Shown here: positions 40,469 to 49,028 of the stretch, piece by piece
How the letters are laid out: every line of letters starts with the position of its first letter
How positions within the stretch are numbered: position 1 is the first letter of the stretch
Origin: Bdellovibrio sp.
Lineage (GTDB): Bacteria > Bdellovibrionota > Bdellovibrionia > Bdellovibrionales > Bdellovibrionaceae
Direction: 5' to 3'
Length of the DNA stretch: 64,000 nucleotides
Assembly: GCA_014376435.1 (NCBI GenBank)
Contig: JACMRL010000025.1
Span: 124,001-188,000, forward strand
Notes under the pieces: model-generated
Databases searched by the model: none
Told to the model about the DNA's origin: nothing
What the model saw: the letters and a program-made list of their open reading frames with translations, nothing else
Translations under genes and position numbers: made by a program

Positions 40469-40771
40469 CTAAGATTTTGGTCGTTGCGCATTTCCGCCAG
40501 GTCCAACTGAATCACCCAGTGGAGTAAAAGGTCTGTTTTGCTGTGGCGGATTGTTTCCTAGGGTACCTGGCTTACCGCCGGCCGCAGTAGAATCACGCCC
40601 TGGTTGTGCGGGTTGAGTATCGTCAGAAGGCATGTTCGCATCGGCAAAGTTTTGTCCAGGCGATGAGTCGGTTTCATTAACAGAAAGCACCTCAGAGCCG
40701 GTGCTTTCGAAACCTGTCATTCCCATTTGTCTTCCCGATTTATAATTTTTTTGCTGTTTGCTTTTATCCAT
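40469..40771 (-). CDS. Small hydrophilic Gly/Pro/Asn/Gln-rich protein
   Basis: MDKSKQQKNYKSGRQMG...; upstream RBS-like aggagg (minus strand). Confidence 0.5.
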   Translation of the reverse strand: MDKSKQQKNYKSGRQMGMTGFESTGSEVLSVNETDSSPGQNFADANMPSDDTQPAQPGRDSTAAGGKPGTLGNNPPQQNRPFTPLGDSVGPGGNAQRPKS

Positions 40772-40978
40772 ATTTCCTCCTTTAGGTTTAGAAATGAATA
40801 CGCTTTCACTTTTATGCAAATTAAGTACCTTCGGGAAATAGGTGATTTGCCCCCGTAACTTAAAAATTTTATTCTCAACTCGTCATCATTTGTATCCAGT
40901 CTGGCACTTCACTTGTTAAAAAATACTGAAGAAGTAGTCCATTCACAACATTAGTCTTTGATTTGAAACTTAAATTGA

Positions 40979-41012
40979 TAAATCCCGGTTGTTCATTAAA
41001 CCGGGGATTTTT
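40979..41012. terminator. Putative intrinsic terminator
   Basis: aatcccggtt...aaccggggatttttt hairpin plus T tract. Confidence 0.6.
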
Positions 41013-41032
41013 TCATTAAAAATGCAAAAAAA

Positions 41033-41055
41033 AACCGACCCTAAGGTCGGTTTCA
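41033..41055 (-). terminator. Putative intrinsic terminator of 41111..41365
   Basis: aaaccgacc-ctaag-gtcggttt hairpin with A-run on the plus strand. Confidence 0.65.
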
Positions 41056-41110
41056 CAGAAGCTTCAATACTTTATTAAAATAAATTCCGTAATGTATTGA
41101 ATCTCTTTAA

Positions 41111-41365
41111 TTACTTACGTGTGGTTGATGAGCTAGACGAAGGAGTTTGGCGAGTTGTGCCTTCCGATGTTTGTTCTGATCTATTCATAGAACTTTTTTG
41201 TCCTTGCATATCCTTATCTTCCCATTGAGATCCACGTTCTTGCGAACCTTTTTCTTGAGTAGAAGAAAAATCTTTTTGAGATTTTGATGGAGAGTTTACT
41301 TCCGTAGATGAAGTTCTTCCTGCTTGTTGTTGATTCTTTGAATCCTGTTGATTTTGCTGAGCCAT
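41111..41365 (-). CDS. Small Gln/Ser-rich hydrophilic protein
   Basis: MAQQNQQDSKNQQQAGRTSSTEVNSPSK...; low-complexity, disordered-like. Confidence 0.55.
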   Translation of the reverse strand: MAQQNQQDSKNQQQAGRTSSTEVNSPSKSQKDFSSTQEKGSQERGSQWEDKDMQGQKSSMNRSEQTSEGTTRQTPSSSSSTTRK

Positions 41366-41726
41366 AAATTCCTCCGATTAGTTTTAGCATTTCTGCTTTG
41401 TTTTTTATGCGTCGACACATAAGAAGATTGCAAGCACAGGACCAAAATTAAAGCGACTGTCTTTGATTTGATCCTTCTTGCGGGGCAAAAAACAATAAAA
41501 CTGTTTAAAATTTCCTGTGAATTAGAATTCACAGGAAATAAAATTAACATCTAAATAAAATTTTGTTATTTATTTTGCGAGGGTGGCAAAGCGGGTTTCG
41601 GTGCAGCCGTCGTTTTATTTGCTTCGGCTGGTTGAAACATCGTCGGGTAAACTACTACTATCGTGCCGAACACGAAAATCATAATAACTGCTACAATCGC
41701 AATTGTTTTGTGAGACATATTAAACA

Positions 41727-42179
41727 TTAGTGCGCACGTGCCGTTGTGGCAAAGTTGGCTTTATTTTTTCGGCCCTTACTTTTTAAGGTCTTCATTTGGT
41801 TTTTTACACTAACTGATTTTGCGCTGATCGTATTGTTTTTTTTGCTGTTCACTTTGTCTGGAATAACTTCCGTAACTATATCTTCAGCAACTTCTACAGC
41901 GTGCGCTTCACGCTTTAGCTTTTTAGCTTTTCGATGCGTTTCTGCGACAAATGATTCTGTTGCCTTACGACCTGTAACGATACCCTTACCTAATAATGTA
42001 AGACCCTCATCGAATACTTTGTGAAGTGATTCACGCGCGGAAACTTCGATCTGATTTGCAGCGGTTTTTGCCTCTGCTTGAAAAGTAATAATTTTTTTCT
42101 GCAAATAACGGACGCGATTTAATACCGCTCCGATTTGCTCTTCAATTTTCTCTGATCGAATTAACTTGTTTGTGACCAT
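41727..42179 (-). CDS. Hypothetical basic coiled-coil-like protein
   Basis: Lys-rich C-terminus; helical N-terminal part. Confidence 0.5.
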   Translation of the reverse strand: MVTNKLIRSEKIEEQIGAVLNRVRYLQKKIITFQAEAKTAANQIEVSARESLHKVFDEGLTLLGKGIVTGRKATESFVAETHRKAKKLKREAHAVEVAEDIVTEVIPDKVNSKKNNTISAKSVSVKNQMKTLKSKGRKNKANFATTARAH

Positions 42180-42479
42180 AAAACCCCCTAATCGTAAAAA
42201 GATGAGGCACTTTTTCCACTAAAAGAAAAAATACCCTAAAAAAATGCCCTAAAAAAAATGCCGCGCAACCCAAACGGGTTGAACCCATTAACGTTATTTC
42301 TAAATAAAGCAGTTGTTATGCCAAAATTTCTGCCCAAACTTTTGGTCTGAAACCAGACACTCCACTTTCTTTAATCGGCGGGGTTATTCTCCAGTATCGA
42401 TTTTGCGTCTTGGTCTTCATTTCGTTTTAATACTTGGCTAGGCGATTGCTTTACTTATTAAGTAAGTAGGAGAATTTAA

Positions 42480-42731
42480 GTGGAAAAACAAACATCTCAA
42501 AGCAATGCCGATACTTTACCCGTGATCCCGAATCCTAAAGCAACACCTTCCCAAGGTTTCCAACCACGCAGTAAAGAATCAATTAATGTATATCCTGAGC
42601 AGATTCCAGAGGCGCAAGGTGACTTAGCTGACCGTGCAAATGTGGAAATTGATCAAGAGCTACAAGAAAATATAAAGCGTGCCCGTGAGACGGTAGATCC
42701 ATCTAGAGAGCACTACAAAGACAGACATTGA
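42480..42731 (+). CDS. Small hydrophilic protein (GTG start)
   Basis: Leader aagtaggagaatttaa identical to that of 43600..43860; terminator downstream. Confidence 0.55.
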   Translation: MEKQTSQSNADTLPVIPNPKATPSQGFQPRSKESINVYPEQIPEAQGDLADRANVEIDQELQENIKRARETVDPSREHYKDRH

Positions 42732-42763
42732 TTTAATTTTAAAGATTAAATTAAGTTCTTCTT

Positions 42764-42806
42764 TATAATCCCCGAATTTGGTACACCCAACTACGGGGAT
42801 TTTTTT
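42764..42806 (+). terminator. Intrinsic terminator
   Basis: atccccg...cggggat hairpin followed by ttttttt. Confidence 0.75.
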
Positions 42807-43463
42807 ATAGCTTCAATTAATCCGTTCTATACCATCCAATATTCTCAGCCTGAAGAATATCGTTTTTCGCACGATTCAAATTTTCTTGCACGTCGAGTTT
42901 TCGAAATAATTAAACAAGATCAAATAGTCTGCGAAGAAATTTTAGATTTATGCGCGGGTTGCGGCGTAGTTGGAATGGATTTGTTATTCCATTTGCAAGA
43001 ATTAAAAATATTACCTCAGGAATTAGATTTTTTAGAGGTGCAGTCTTGTTATCAAGAACACTTTGAAAAAAATAAAAAAACACTCCTAAAGATGTTAAAA
43101 AGCCAAACTGTGCTTAATTTTATCTCTGCTAACTATTCAGTATTAGATGAAAGCTCTAAAAAGTACGACTTGATTGTTTGCAATCCACCCTATTTTCGTT
43201 TGGGCCAGGGCTTATTATCCAGTTCTGATTTTAAAAATCGATGCAGATTTCTTTTAGACTCTGATTTTCCCCGGCTTATCAAAGCGATTGATTTTTCTTT
43301 AAAAGAAGATGGCTACGCATTCATATTATTGAAATCTTTAGCTGAACACGGGATCGATATCGAAACAGAATTTTCGCAGCTTGGCGCGTCTTTAAGATTT
43401 AAAAAGTTAGGTTTAATTCGAAATACTGACTTATATCAGTTAACAAAGTCGATCATTTTGTAA
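42807..43463 (+). CDS. TrmN6-like (tRNA1(Val) A37 N6) methyltransferase; start codon uncertain
   Basis: In-frame extension NPFYTIQYSQPEEYRFSHDSNFLARRVFEII...ILDLCAGCGVVGMDL plus YDLIVCNPPYFRLGQG. Confidence 0.75.
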   Translation: MASINPFYTIQYSQPEEYRFSHDSNFLARRVFEIIKQDQIVCEEILDLCAGCGVVGMDLLFHLQELKILPQELDFLEVQSCYQEHFEKNKKTLLKMLKSQTVLNFISANYSVLDESSKKYDLIVCNPPYFRLGQGLLSSSDFKNRCRFLLDSDFPRLIKAIDFSLKEDGYAFILLKSLAEHGIDIETEFSQLGASLRFKKLGLIRNTDLYQLTKSIIL

Positions 43464-43599
43464 GTTTTTTTCGCATTTGATCGAAAATAAGCCGTTGACA
43501 TAGAAAAGTCGCTTTTCTGTATTTGACCCTTAACCCTTTTTTAAATTAAAACTAGGTTATTAAAAGCAGAATGAACTGCTTTAAAAGTAGGAGAATTTA

Positions 43600-43860
43600 A
43601 TGAAAACAGCAGTAATGATTTTAGCAGCTACAATGATGACTGGCGCTATGGCTTTCGCAGAGATGGAACACAAAGACTCTTCTGACACTTCTAAAAACCC
43701 AATCACTGGAACTAAAAAGACAGTAAAAAAACATAAAAAAATGGTTAAAGGCGAAATGGGCGAAGCTGAAACTACATCTAAAGAAACTACAAAAGAATAC
43801 AAAGATGGCGGCATGAAAAAAACAACTGAGACTAAAACTACATCTGAAACTAAACACTAG
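43600..43860 (+). CDS. Small exported Lys/Thr/Glu-rich protein
   Basis: Signal peptide MKTAVMILAATMMTGAMAFA; low-complexity mature part. Confidence 0.6.
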   Translation: MKTAVMILAATMMTGAMAFAEMEHKDSSDTSKNPITGTKKTVKKHKKMVKGEMGEAETTSKETTKEYKDGGMKKTTETKTTSETKH

Positions 43861-43883
43861 TTTTAATAGTTTCTTAGTATTTT

Positions 43884-43913
43884 AAAAAGAGAGAGCGTAG
43901 GCTCTCTCTTTTT
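43884..43913 (+). terminator. Intrinsic terminator
   Basis: Perfect hairpin aaaaagagagagc-gtag-gctctctcttttt. Confidence 0.9.
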
Positions 43914-43968
43914 GTTTAAGCCCTGGTTCTTAACTTGAGTTTTAATAAGAAAAACCTAAAGTGTTCAT

Positions 43969-45456
43969 ATGTTAAAGATGATTTTTGGTTTAGCGATTTT
44001 ATTTTCTTTGTCGGCTTCAGCTTTTACGTACGGCGCCCAAAACCCCGTAAATAGCTTAAGTCCTTTCGCAGATTCGAATATGACTCAATGGGAAATTCAC
44101 AAATTAGTCTATGATTTTTTATTAATTGAAATCCCAGGAACACGCGATATTTACCGGGCTGGTTTAGCAAAATCTTGGACGATCTCAAAAGATAAAAAAA
44201 TTTTTGATTTTGAATTAAGACCGGCCCAGTGGTCTGACGGAAAGCCGGTCACCGTCGAAGATGTTAAATTTAGTTTAGAACATATTTTAGACGCCGCTTA
44301 CAAAAGCCCGTGGAAAGCTTCTTTTGCCGCAGTCGAAAAAATTGAGATTTTGTCGTCAACAAAAATTCGCATTAGTAGTAAATTTACAAATTATGAACAG
44401 TGGAAAAATATTGCGGTTACTTTAAAAATTTTACCGAAACATTTTTATCAAAAACCCTCTTCAAGCAATTATAATAAGCAGCTGCTGGGCTCAGGACCCT
44501 ATAAACTAACTAATTATGAATCTGCGCAAATTATTAATTTAGAAAAAAATCCATTATGGTGGGGTTGGCAAGATGCAGAATTAAAAAATTGGTTTATTCC
44601 TGAGAAAATTAGCTTTCAAACAGTTGCAACCCAGTACATGTCCGCAAATTACTTACAAAAAAACAAAATCGACATCTATCCCATCCGCATGTCTTACTCG
44701 GTTATGAATTTAAAACCAAAAAGAAAAGATGCTTTCTATTTAGTATATAATCCTAATAAAGACCCTGAAATGCTTGAGCAGATATTTTTTAATCTTAAAA
44801 ATCCGCTCTTTGAAAAAAAAGAAGTTCGTATTGCTTTAAACCAGTTAGTTGATCGCGCAAATCTATGCACTAAATTTTATGGAAATAAAAAAATTATTTC
44901 ACCTTATCAGAAAGAAAAGGCGCTAGCCGCGTTAAAAAAGGCCGGCTGGGTTGATTCAAATAAAGACGGTGTTTTAGACAAAAATTTAGATGGAAAGCTA
45001 GTCTCCTTTGAATTTGAAATTCTTTATAATTTTCAAGAGGCTGAGCCCATCTTAACTTTTTTGAAAGAAAATTTTAAAGGATTCGGCATTCGCATCAATT
45101 TAAAATCAACTGATAACTCTTTATTCTGGAATACCCTACACGAAAAGCTATTCAATGCTTACTTCGACCGACAAGACGAAAATGAAACTGTTTTAGATTC
45201 CGAATGGCAAACAAACGGCTATTACAACAACCAAGGGTTTTCAAGTATTGCGATTGATAAAGACTTAGACAAATTAGACGAAACTTATGAGGTAAAAAGT
45301 CGTGAAAAATTAATTAAAGATATTCGCCAAAAAATTAATTCCGAAGCCACCTCTCTACAACTTTGCTATGTAAAACACGAAGATTTTGCGATTAATTCAA
45401 AACACTCTCAAGAATCCATTAAAAAAGGAATTCCCATTTGGGGATGGTTCAAATAG
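43969..45456 (+). CDS. ABC transporter substrate-binding protein, family 5 (peptide-type)
   Basis: SBP_bac_5 pattern; SWTISKDKKIFDFELRPAQWSDGKPVTVEDVKFSLEHI, LLGSGPYKLTNYE, ALKKAGWVDSNKDGVLDKNLDGK. Confidence 0.9.
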   Translation: MLKMIFGLAILFSLSASAFTYGAQNPVNSLSPFADSNMTQWEIHKLVYDFLLIEIPGTRDIYRAGLAKSWTISKDKKIFDFELRPAQWSDGKPVTVEDVKFSLEHILDAAYKSPWKASFAAVEKIEILSSTKIRISSKFTNYEQWKNIAVTLKILPKHFYQKPSSSNYNKQLLGSGPYKLTNYESAQIINLEKNPLWWGWQDAELKNWFIPEKISFQTVATQYMSANYLQKNKIDIYPIRMSYSVMNLKPKRKDAFYLVYNPNKDPEMLEQIFFNLKNPLFEKKEVRIALNQLVDRANLCTKFYGNKKIISPYQKEKALAALKKAGWVDSNKDGVLDKNLDGKLVSFEFEILYNFQEAEPILTFLKENFKGFGIRINLKSTDNSLFWNTLHEKLFNAYFDRQDENETVLDSEWQTNGYYNNQGFSSIAIDKDLDKLDETYEVKSREKLIKDIRQKINSEATSLQLCYVKHEDFAINSKHSQESIKKGIPIWGWFK

Positions 45457-45462
45457 TAAAGT

Positions 45463-46641
45463 TTAAAATAAGATCCCCGCAACACAGGCAGAAAGAAAGC
45501 ACGCAAGGTTTCCGCCGAGCACGGCTAAAAACCCTAGTCGGGCAATATTAGATTTCTGCTTCGGAGCAAGCCCACCAATTCCACCGATCTGAATGCCAAT
45601 CGAAGAAATATTTGCAAATCCACATAATGCATAAGAGGCAATGATCATTGTCCTATCAGTAAGCTGCGAACTGATCTCGGACAGGTGAAGATACGCAACA
45701 AATTCATTCAGTACAATTTTTTCTCCCAACAGCGAACCGATATGCTGCGACTCAGACCACGGCACACCTAATAACCAAGCCATCGGTTGCGCAATGTAAC
45801 CCAGTAAAGACGAAAAACTAAGTGGCTTTGCTAAATCTAAATGAAGAAGTTGACCAACGTGTCCTAGGCCCGCATCTAAAATCGCAATCAAAGAAATAAA
45901 AACAATCAACATCGCACCCACATTTAGCGCTAGAGATATTCCTTCAGAAGCCCCTCGAGAAAGGGCTTCAATAACATTCGCATCAGGAAGACTTTCACTT
46001 TCTTCGTCAGATTTTTCTGGCGTCATATGGGTTAATGTCTCTGGAACTTCAGTTTCAGGAAAAATAATTTTCGATATCACTAAGCCACCAATACACCCCA
46101 TCACGCTGGCGGTAATCAAGTGACCGGCGATGTCTCCAATTCGATCTTTCAATAATGAAACATACGCGCCCTCAACGCCCGCGGCGATCGTTGCCATTCC
46201 GCCAACCATCACGCAGTAAATTTCAGAGCGAGTCATATTTTTAACGTAAGGCTTAATTAATAAAGGCGCCTCAGTTTGCCCCATAAAAATATTGGCCGTG
46301 GCCGACAAAGTTTCAGCGCCACTCGTTTTCATAGTTTTTTGCATCAGCCAAGCCATCGACTTTACAACTTTTTGCAAAACACCCAAATAATAAAGTCCCG
46401 ACATCACCGTCGAAAAAAAGATAATGGTCGGAAGAGCCCGAAAAGCAAAAATAAATCCCCAAGGATCTTTGATTTCAGCGAGCGGGCTGAATAAAAACTT
46501 TGAACCCGCATTAGAAAAATCAACCATGCTTGAGACAAATAAATTTAGTAGATCGAAAACAACCCGCAATACGCCCGGAACACCTAACGAAGGTATTCCT
46601 AAAATCGATACGGCAAAAACAGCCTGCAAAGCCATGCCCAT
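45463..46641 (-). CDS. CNT-family (NupC) nucleoside transporter; N-terminus possibly cut by an in-frame TAG
   Basis: KFLFSPLAEIKDPWGFIFAFRALPTIIFFSTVMSGLYYLGVLQ, FMGQTEAPLLIKPYV, GGMATIAAGVEGAYV, ALCGFANISSIGIQIGGIGGLAP. Confidence 0.9.
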   Translation of the reverse strand: MGMALQAVFAVSILGIPSLGVPGVLRVVFDLLNLFVSSMVDFSNAGSKFLFSPLAEIKDPWGFIFAFRALPTIIFFSTVMSGLYYLGVLQKVVKSMAWLMQKTMKTSGAETLSATANIFMGQTEAPLLIKPYVKNMTRSEIYCVMVGGMATIAAGVEGAYVSLLKDRIGDIAGHLITASVMGCIGGLVISKIIFPETEVPETLTHMTPEKSDEESESLPDANVIEALSRGASEGISLALNVGAMLIVFISLIAILDAGLGHVGQLLHLDLAKPLSFSSLLGYIAQPMAWLLGVPWSESQHIGSLLGEKIVLNEFVAYLHLSEISSQLTDRTMIIASYALCGFANISSIGIQIGGIGGLAPKQKSNIARLGFLAVLGGNLACFLSACVAGILF

Positions 46642-47086
46642 AAAGACAACTTTCTATTTAATAGCTTTGCGATTTCTAGAAAATAGAGTTGCAAGCACTA
46701 GGGTTACGATTATGCCAAGAAAGCCTTGTAAGTGATTTGTCATAAGATAAATTTAGTTCCCCACGCATCAAAGTCAAATAGTTTAGTCGCAATGAATTTT
46801 TGAAGTTTAAATTTATTGCCAATTCAGACTGAGTTGGTAAAAATATTTAATTAAATGACTCGAAAAAACAAATTACGTATTTTTATTTTGGGATTCATAT
46901 TTTGTTTGGTTATTTGGAGTTTGAGACGCGTTCACACAGCACTCTCCTCCCGAAATTGCTTTGGCGCAGGTAAATTCAAACGCACCAAAAATTTTATTTA
47001 TGCATGGCCCAGCTAGTATTTTTCCAGTTCGATTTAATGCTTTACCCGAATTTGTAATTTTAGATCTAAAAAAGTAGTTGCCAAAG

Positions 47087-47112
47087 CTAGATGCGTTTCT
47101 AACTAATTGTGT
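47087..47112. repeat. Direct repeat copy 1 flanking transglycosylase/lipoprotein pair
   Basis: ctagatgcgtttctaactaattgtgt. Confidence 0.7.
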
Positions 47113-47162
47113 CGGCTTCAGGCAAAACTTGTTTTCTACTTTTCTCGGCATTAACATTAGCC

Positions 47163-47825
47163 ATGGCTAAGAAATCCAAAAAAACAACTATTGTTCACAC
47201 TCATCCAAGACGTGTTAAGCCTAGCCCTAAAAATCCCAGTGGTGTGACTATTGTCGATGAACATTTGCGCCGGTTACCCGGCACATATCTAGATGAGTTG
47301 GAAATATATAAAGTCACTAATGGCTATAATTTAAAAAACATTGCAAAGCCTTCAGCTCAGGATTTGGGTTTTGATGACGACAATGCCTATGATGATCTCA
47401 TCGCTATTTGGACAGATTATTTTAATAATCTTTTTAGTATTAAACCTAAGATGGATCCTGATATGATTAAAGCCTTAATTGGCAGCGAATCTGGTTTTAA
47501 ACTGGATCCCAAGAACCCTTTAGCGATTGGTCTTGCGCAATTAACAAAAGAAACTTTGAAAATCATTCAAGATCCATCAGGAGAAGCTAAGGATTTTATC
47601 TTTAATAATATTAGCCAAAAAGATCTCAAAAATTCTAATTTAGCCATACCTATAGCGACCAGGTGGCTTGCCTACAAAAAGGTCCGGGCCGAAAGTAAGC
47701 TCGGTAGACCTGCAACTCATGAAGAAATTATTTTAGAATACAAAGGGCTACTCAAAAGTAAATCAGAATATAAGAAAAAAGCATTAGAAAGATATCGAGA
47801 GCTTTATGCCAAACTTAAAAAATAG
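47163..47825 (+). CDS. SLT-type lytic transglycosylase-domain protein
   Basis: MIKALIGSESGFKLDPKNPLAIGLAQLTKETLK; basic C-terminus. Confidence 0.75.
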   Translation: MAKKSKKTTIVHTHPRRVKPSPKNPSGVTIVDEHLRRLPGTYLDELEIYKVTNGYNLKNIAKPSAQDLGFDDDNAYDDLIAIWTDYFNNLFSIKPKMDPDMIKALIGSESGFKLDPKNPLAIGLAQLTKETLKIIQDPSGEAKDFIFNNISQKDLKNSNLAIPIATRWLAYKKVRAESKLGRPATHEEIILEYKGLLKSKSEYKKKALERYRELYAKLKK

Positions 47826-48324
47826 AATTCTTACATTGGTTTTTATTTTTTTATTATTTAGTTGTAAGAGCAAAGATGTTTTTGAAATCAATTCTTTCGA
47901 TACACAAAGTTATCGTAACGAGCTTCACACCTTAACTGTTCCTTCTAGTCATATTAGGCAAGAATGTCTTTTTTTGAACGCTGAGGCTGAGAATAAGTGG
48001 CGACATCAGTACATGATGTACATTCTGAATAACGATAATGAAGTTATTCCTGTAATGTATTCTATTAATCAAGAAAAGTCTGTTTGCCTAGAACATCTTA
48101 ATAAAGTAGAGAAAATTTTAAGAAAATCTTCTACTGTAAAAATGTGTTTAAGAGATGCCCTTAGAAAAGATTCAACGAGCAGTGAAGTGCAAGATTTTGG
48201 ATCCCTGGGAAAGTATCCCGTTATTTTTGAATCTTTAACTTTCGACTCTATCTGTACTTCCAAAGAATGCTACAGCGTTAACGACATGTGGACAGAAACT
48301 TGTCCAGGCTTCAAAAAGCATTGA
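47806..48324 (+). CDS. Hypothetical lipoprotein
   Basis: MPNLKNRILTLVFIFLLFSCKSKD lipobox; 20-nt overlap with the transglycosylase gene. Confidence 0.65.
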   Translation: MPNLKNRILTLVFIFLLFSCKSKDVFEINSFDTQSYRNELHTLTVPSSHIRQECLFLNAEAENKWRHQYMMYILNNDNEVIPVMYSINQEKSVCLEHLNKVEKILRKSSTVKMCLRDALRKDSTSSEVQDFGSLGKYPVIFESLTFDSICTSKECYSVNDMWTETCPGFKKH

Positions 48325-48340
48325 TCAAAAGGTTCAAGAA

Positions 48341-48366
48341 CTGGATGCGTTTCTAACTTATTGTCT
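48341..48366. repeat. Direct repeat copy 2
   Basis: ctggatgcgtttctaacttattgtct; 3 mismatches to copy 1, 15-nt exact core. Confidence 0.7.
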
Positions 48367-48384
48367 GGGGTTTAATTTAACTGC

Positions 48385-48882
48385 CTAAATTCCGATTTTT
48401 TTATTTGGTATTTCGGGGGTTATCATAAGTTTTTCTATCGCTTCAAAGACAACTTTTAACTGGGAATCATATTTCTTCTCTAGTTCATGCAGCTTCTTCG
48501 AAAGTTCTGTATGTGAAATCACAAATTCTCGTAATTGTATAAAAGAACGTACAACTTGAATACTTGCCTCTATAGCCACATCGCTATTCAAAACACTGGC
48601 TAACATTAATGCTCCATGCTCAGTAAAAACATACGGCAAATAACGACGCCCACCACGACCTACTTTTGAGGTGCCAATTTGTGATCTCAAAAACTCGGCT
48701 TCTTTTTCACTTAGCTGAAACATAAAGTCGTCCGGGAATCGATCCGAATTACGTTTTACTGCCTGATTTAAAATCTTAGTTTCGACTCCATATATTCTAG
48801 CTAAATCAATATCCAGCATTACCTTGTGTTTACGTGCGATAAAAATATATTTCTCTATTTCAATTTTTGATGTTTTGCTCAT
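48385..48882 (-). CDS. ORF6N-domain protein
   Basis: ILNQAVKRNSDRFPDDFMFQLSEKEAEFLRSQIGTSKVGRGGRRYLPYVFTEHGALMLASVLNSDVA. Confidence 0.92.
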   Translation of the reverse strand: MSKTSKIEIEKYIFIARKHKVMLDIDLARIYGVETKILNQAVKRNSDRFPDDFMFQLSEKEAEFLRSQIGTSKVGRGGRRYLPYVFTEHGALMLASVLNSDVAIEASIQVVRSFIQLREFVISHTELSKKLHELEKKYDSQLKVVFEAIEKLMITPEIPNKKIGI

Positions 48883-48928
48883 GGATGAAAATTAAAAGCA
48901 ATTTAATGACCAAGTTTTCTTCCTAATT

Positions 48929-48959
48929 CTTTGAGGTCACAATTTGTGACCTCAAAGAT
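48929..48959. promoter_or_regulatory. Perfect palindrome upstream of the ORF6N gene (IR1)
   Basis: tctttgaggtcacaa-t-ttgtgacctcaaaga; 15-bp arms. Confidence 0.85.
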
Positions 48960-49002
48960 CATTAGTAATTTCAGTCCCTTAGGTGCGATTTGGTAAGCTT
49001 TT

Positions 49003-49027
49003 TGAGGTACCAAATCGGTACCTCAAG
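49003..49027. promoter_or_regulatory. Second palindrome (IR2), between GNAT stop codon and ORF6N gene
   Basis: ttgaggtacc-aaatc-ggtacctcaa; 10-bp arms. Confidence 0.8.
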
Positions 49028-49028
49028 T

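Noticed and set aside
46873-47157. 94-aa minus ORF as a genuine gene
   Set aside because: No clear start/RBS or domain; it overlaps the left direct repeat and is better treated as a possible remnant.
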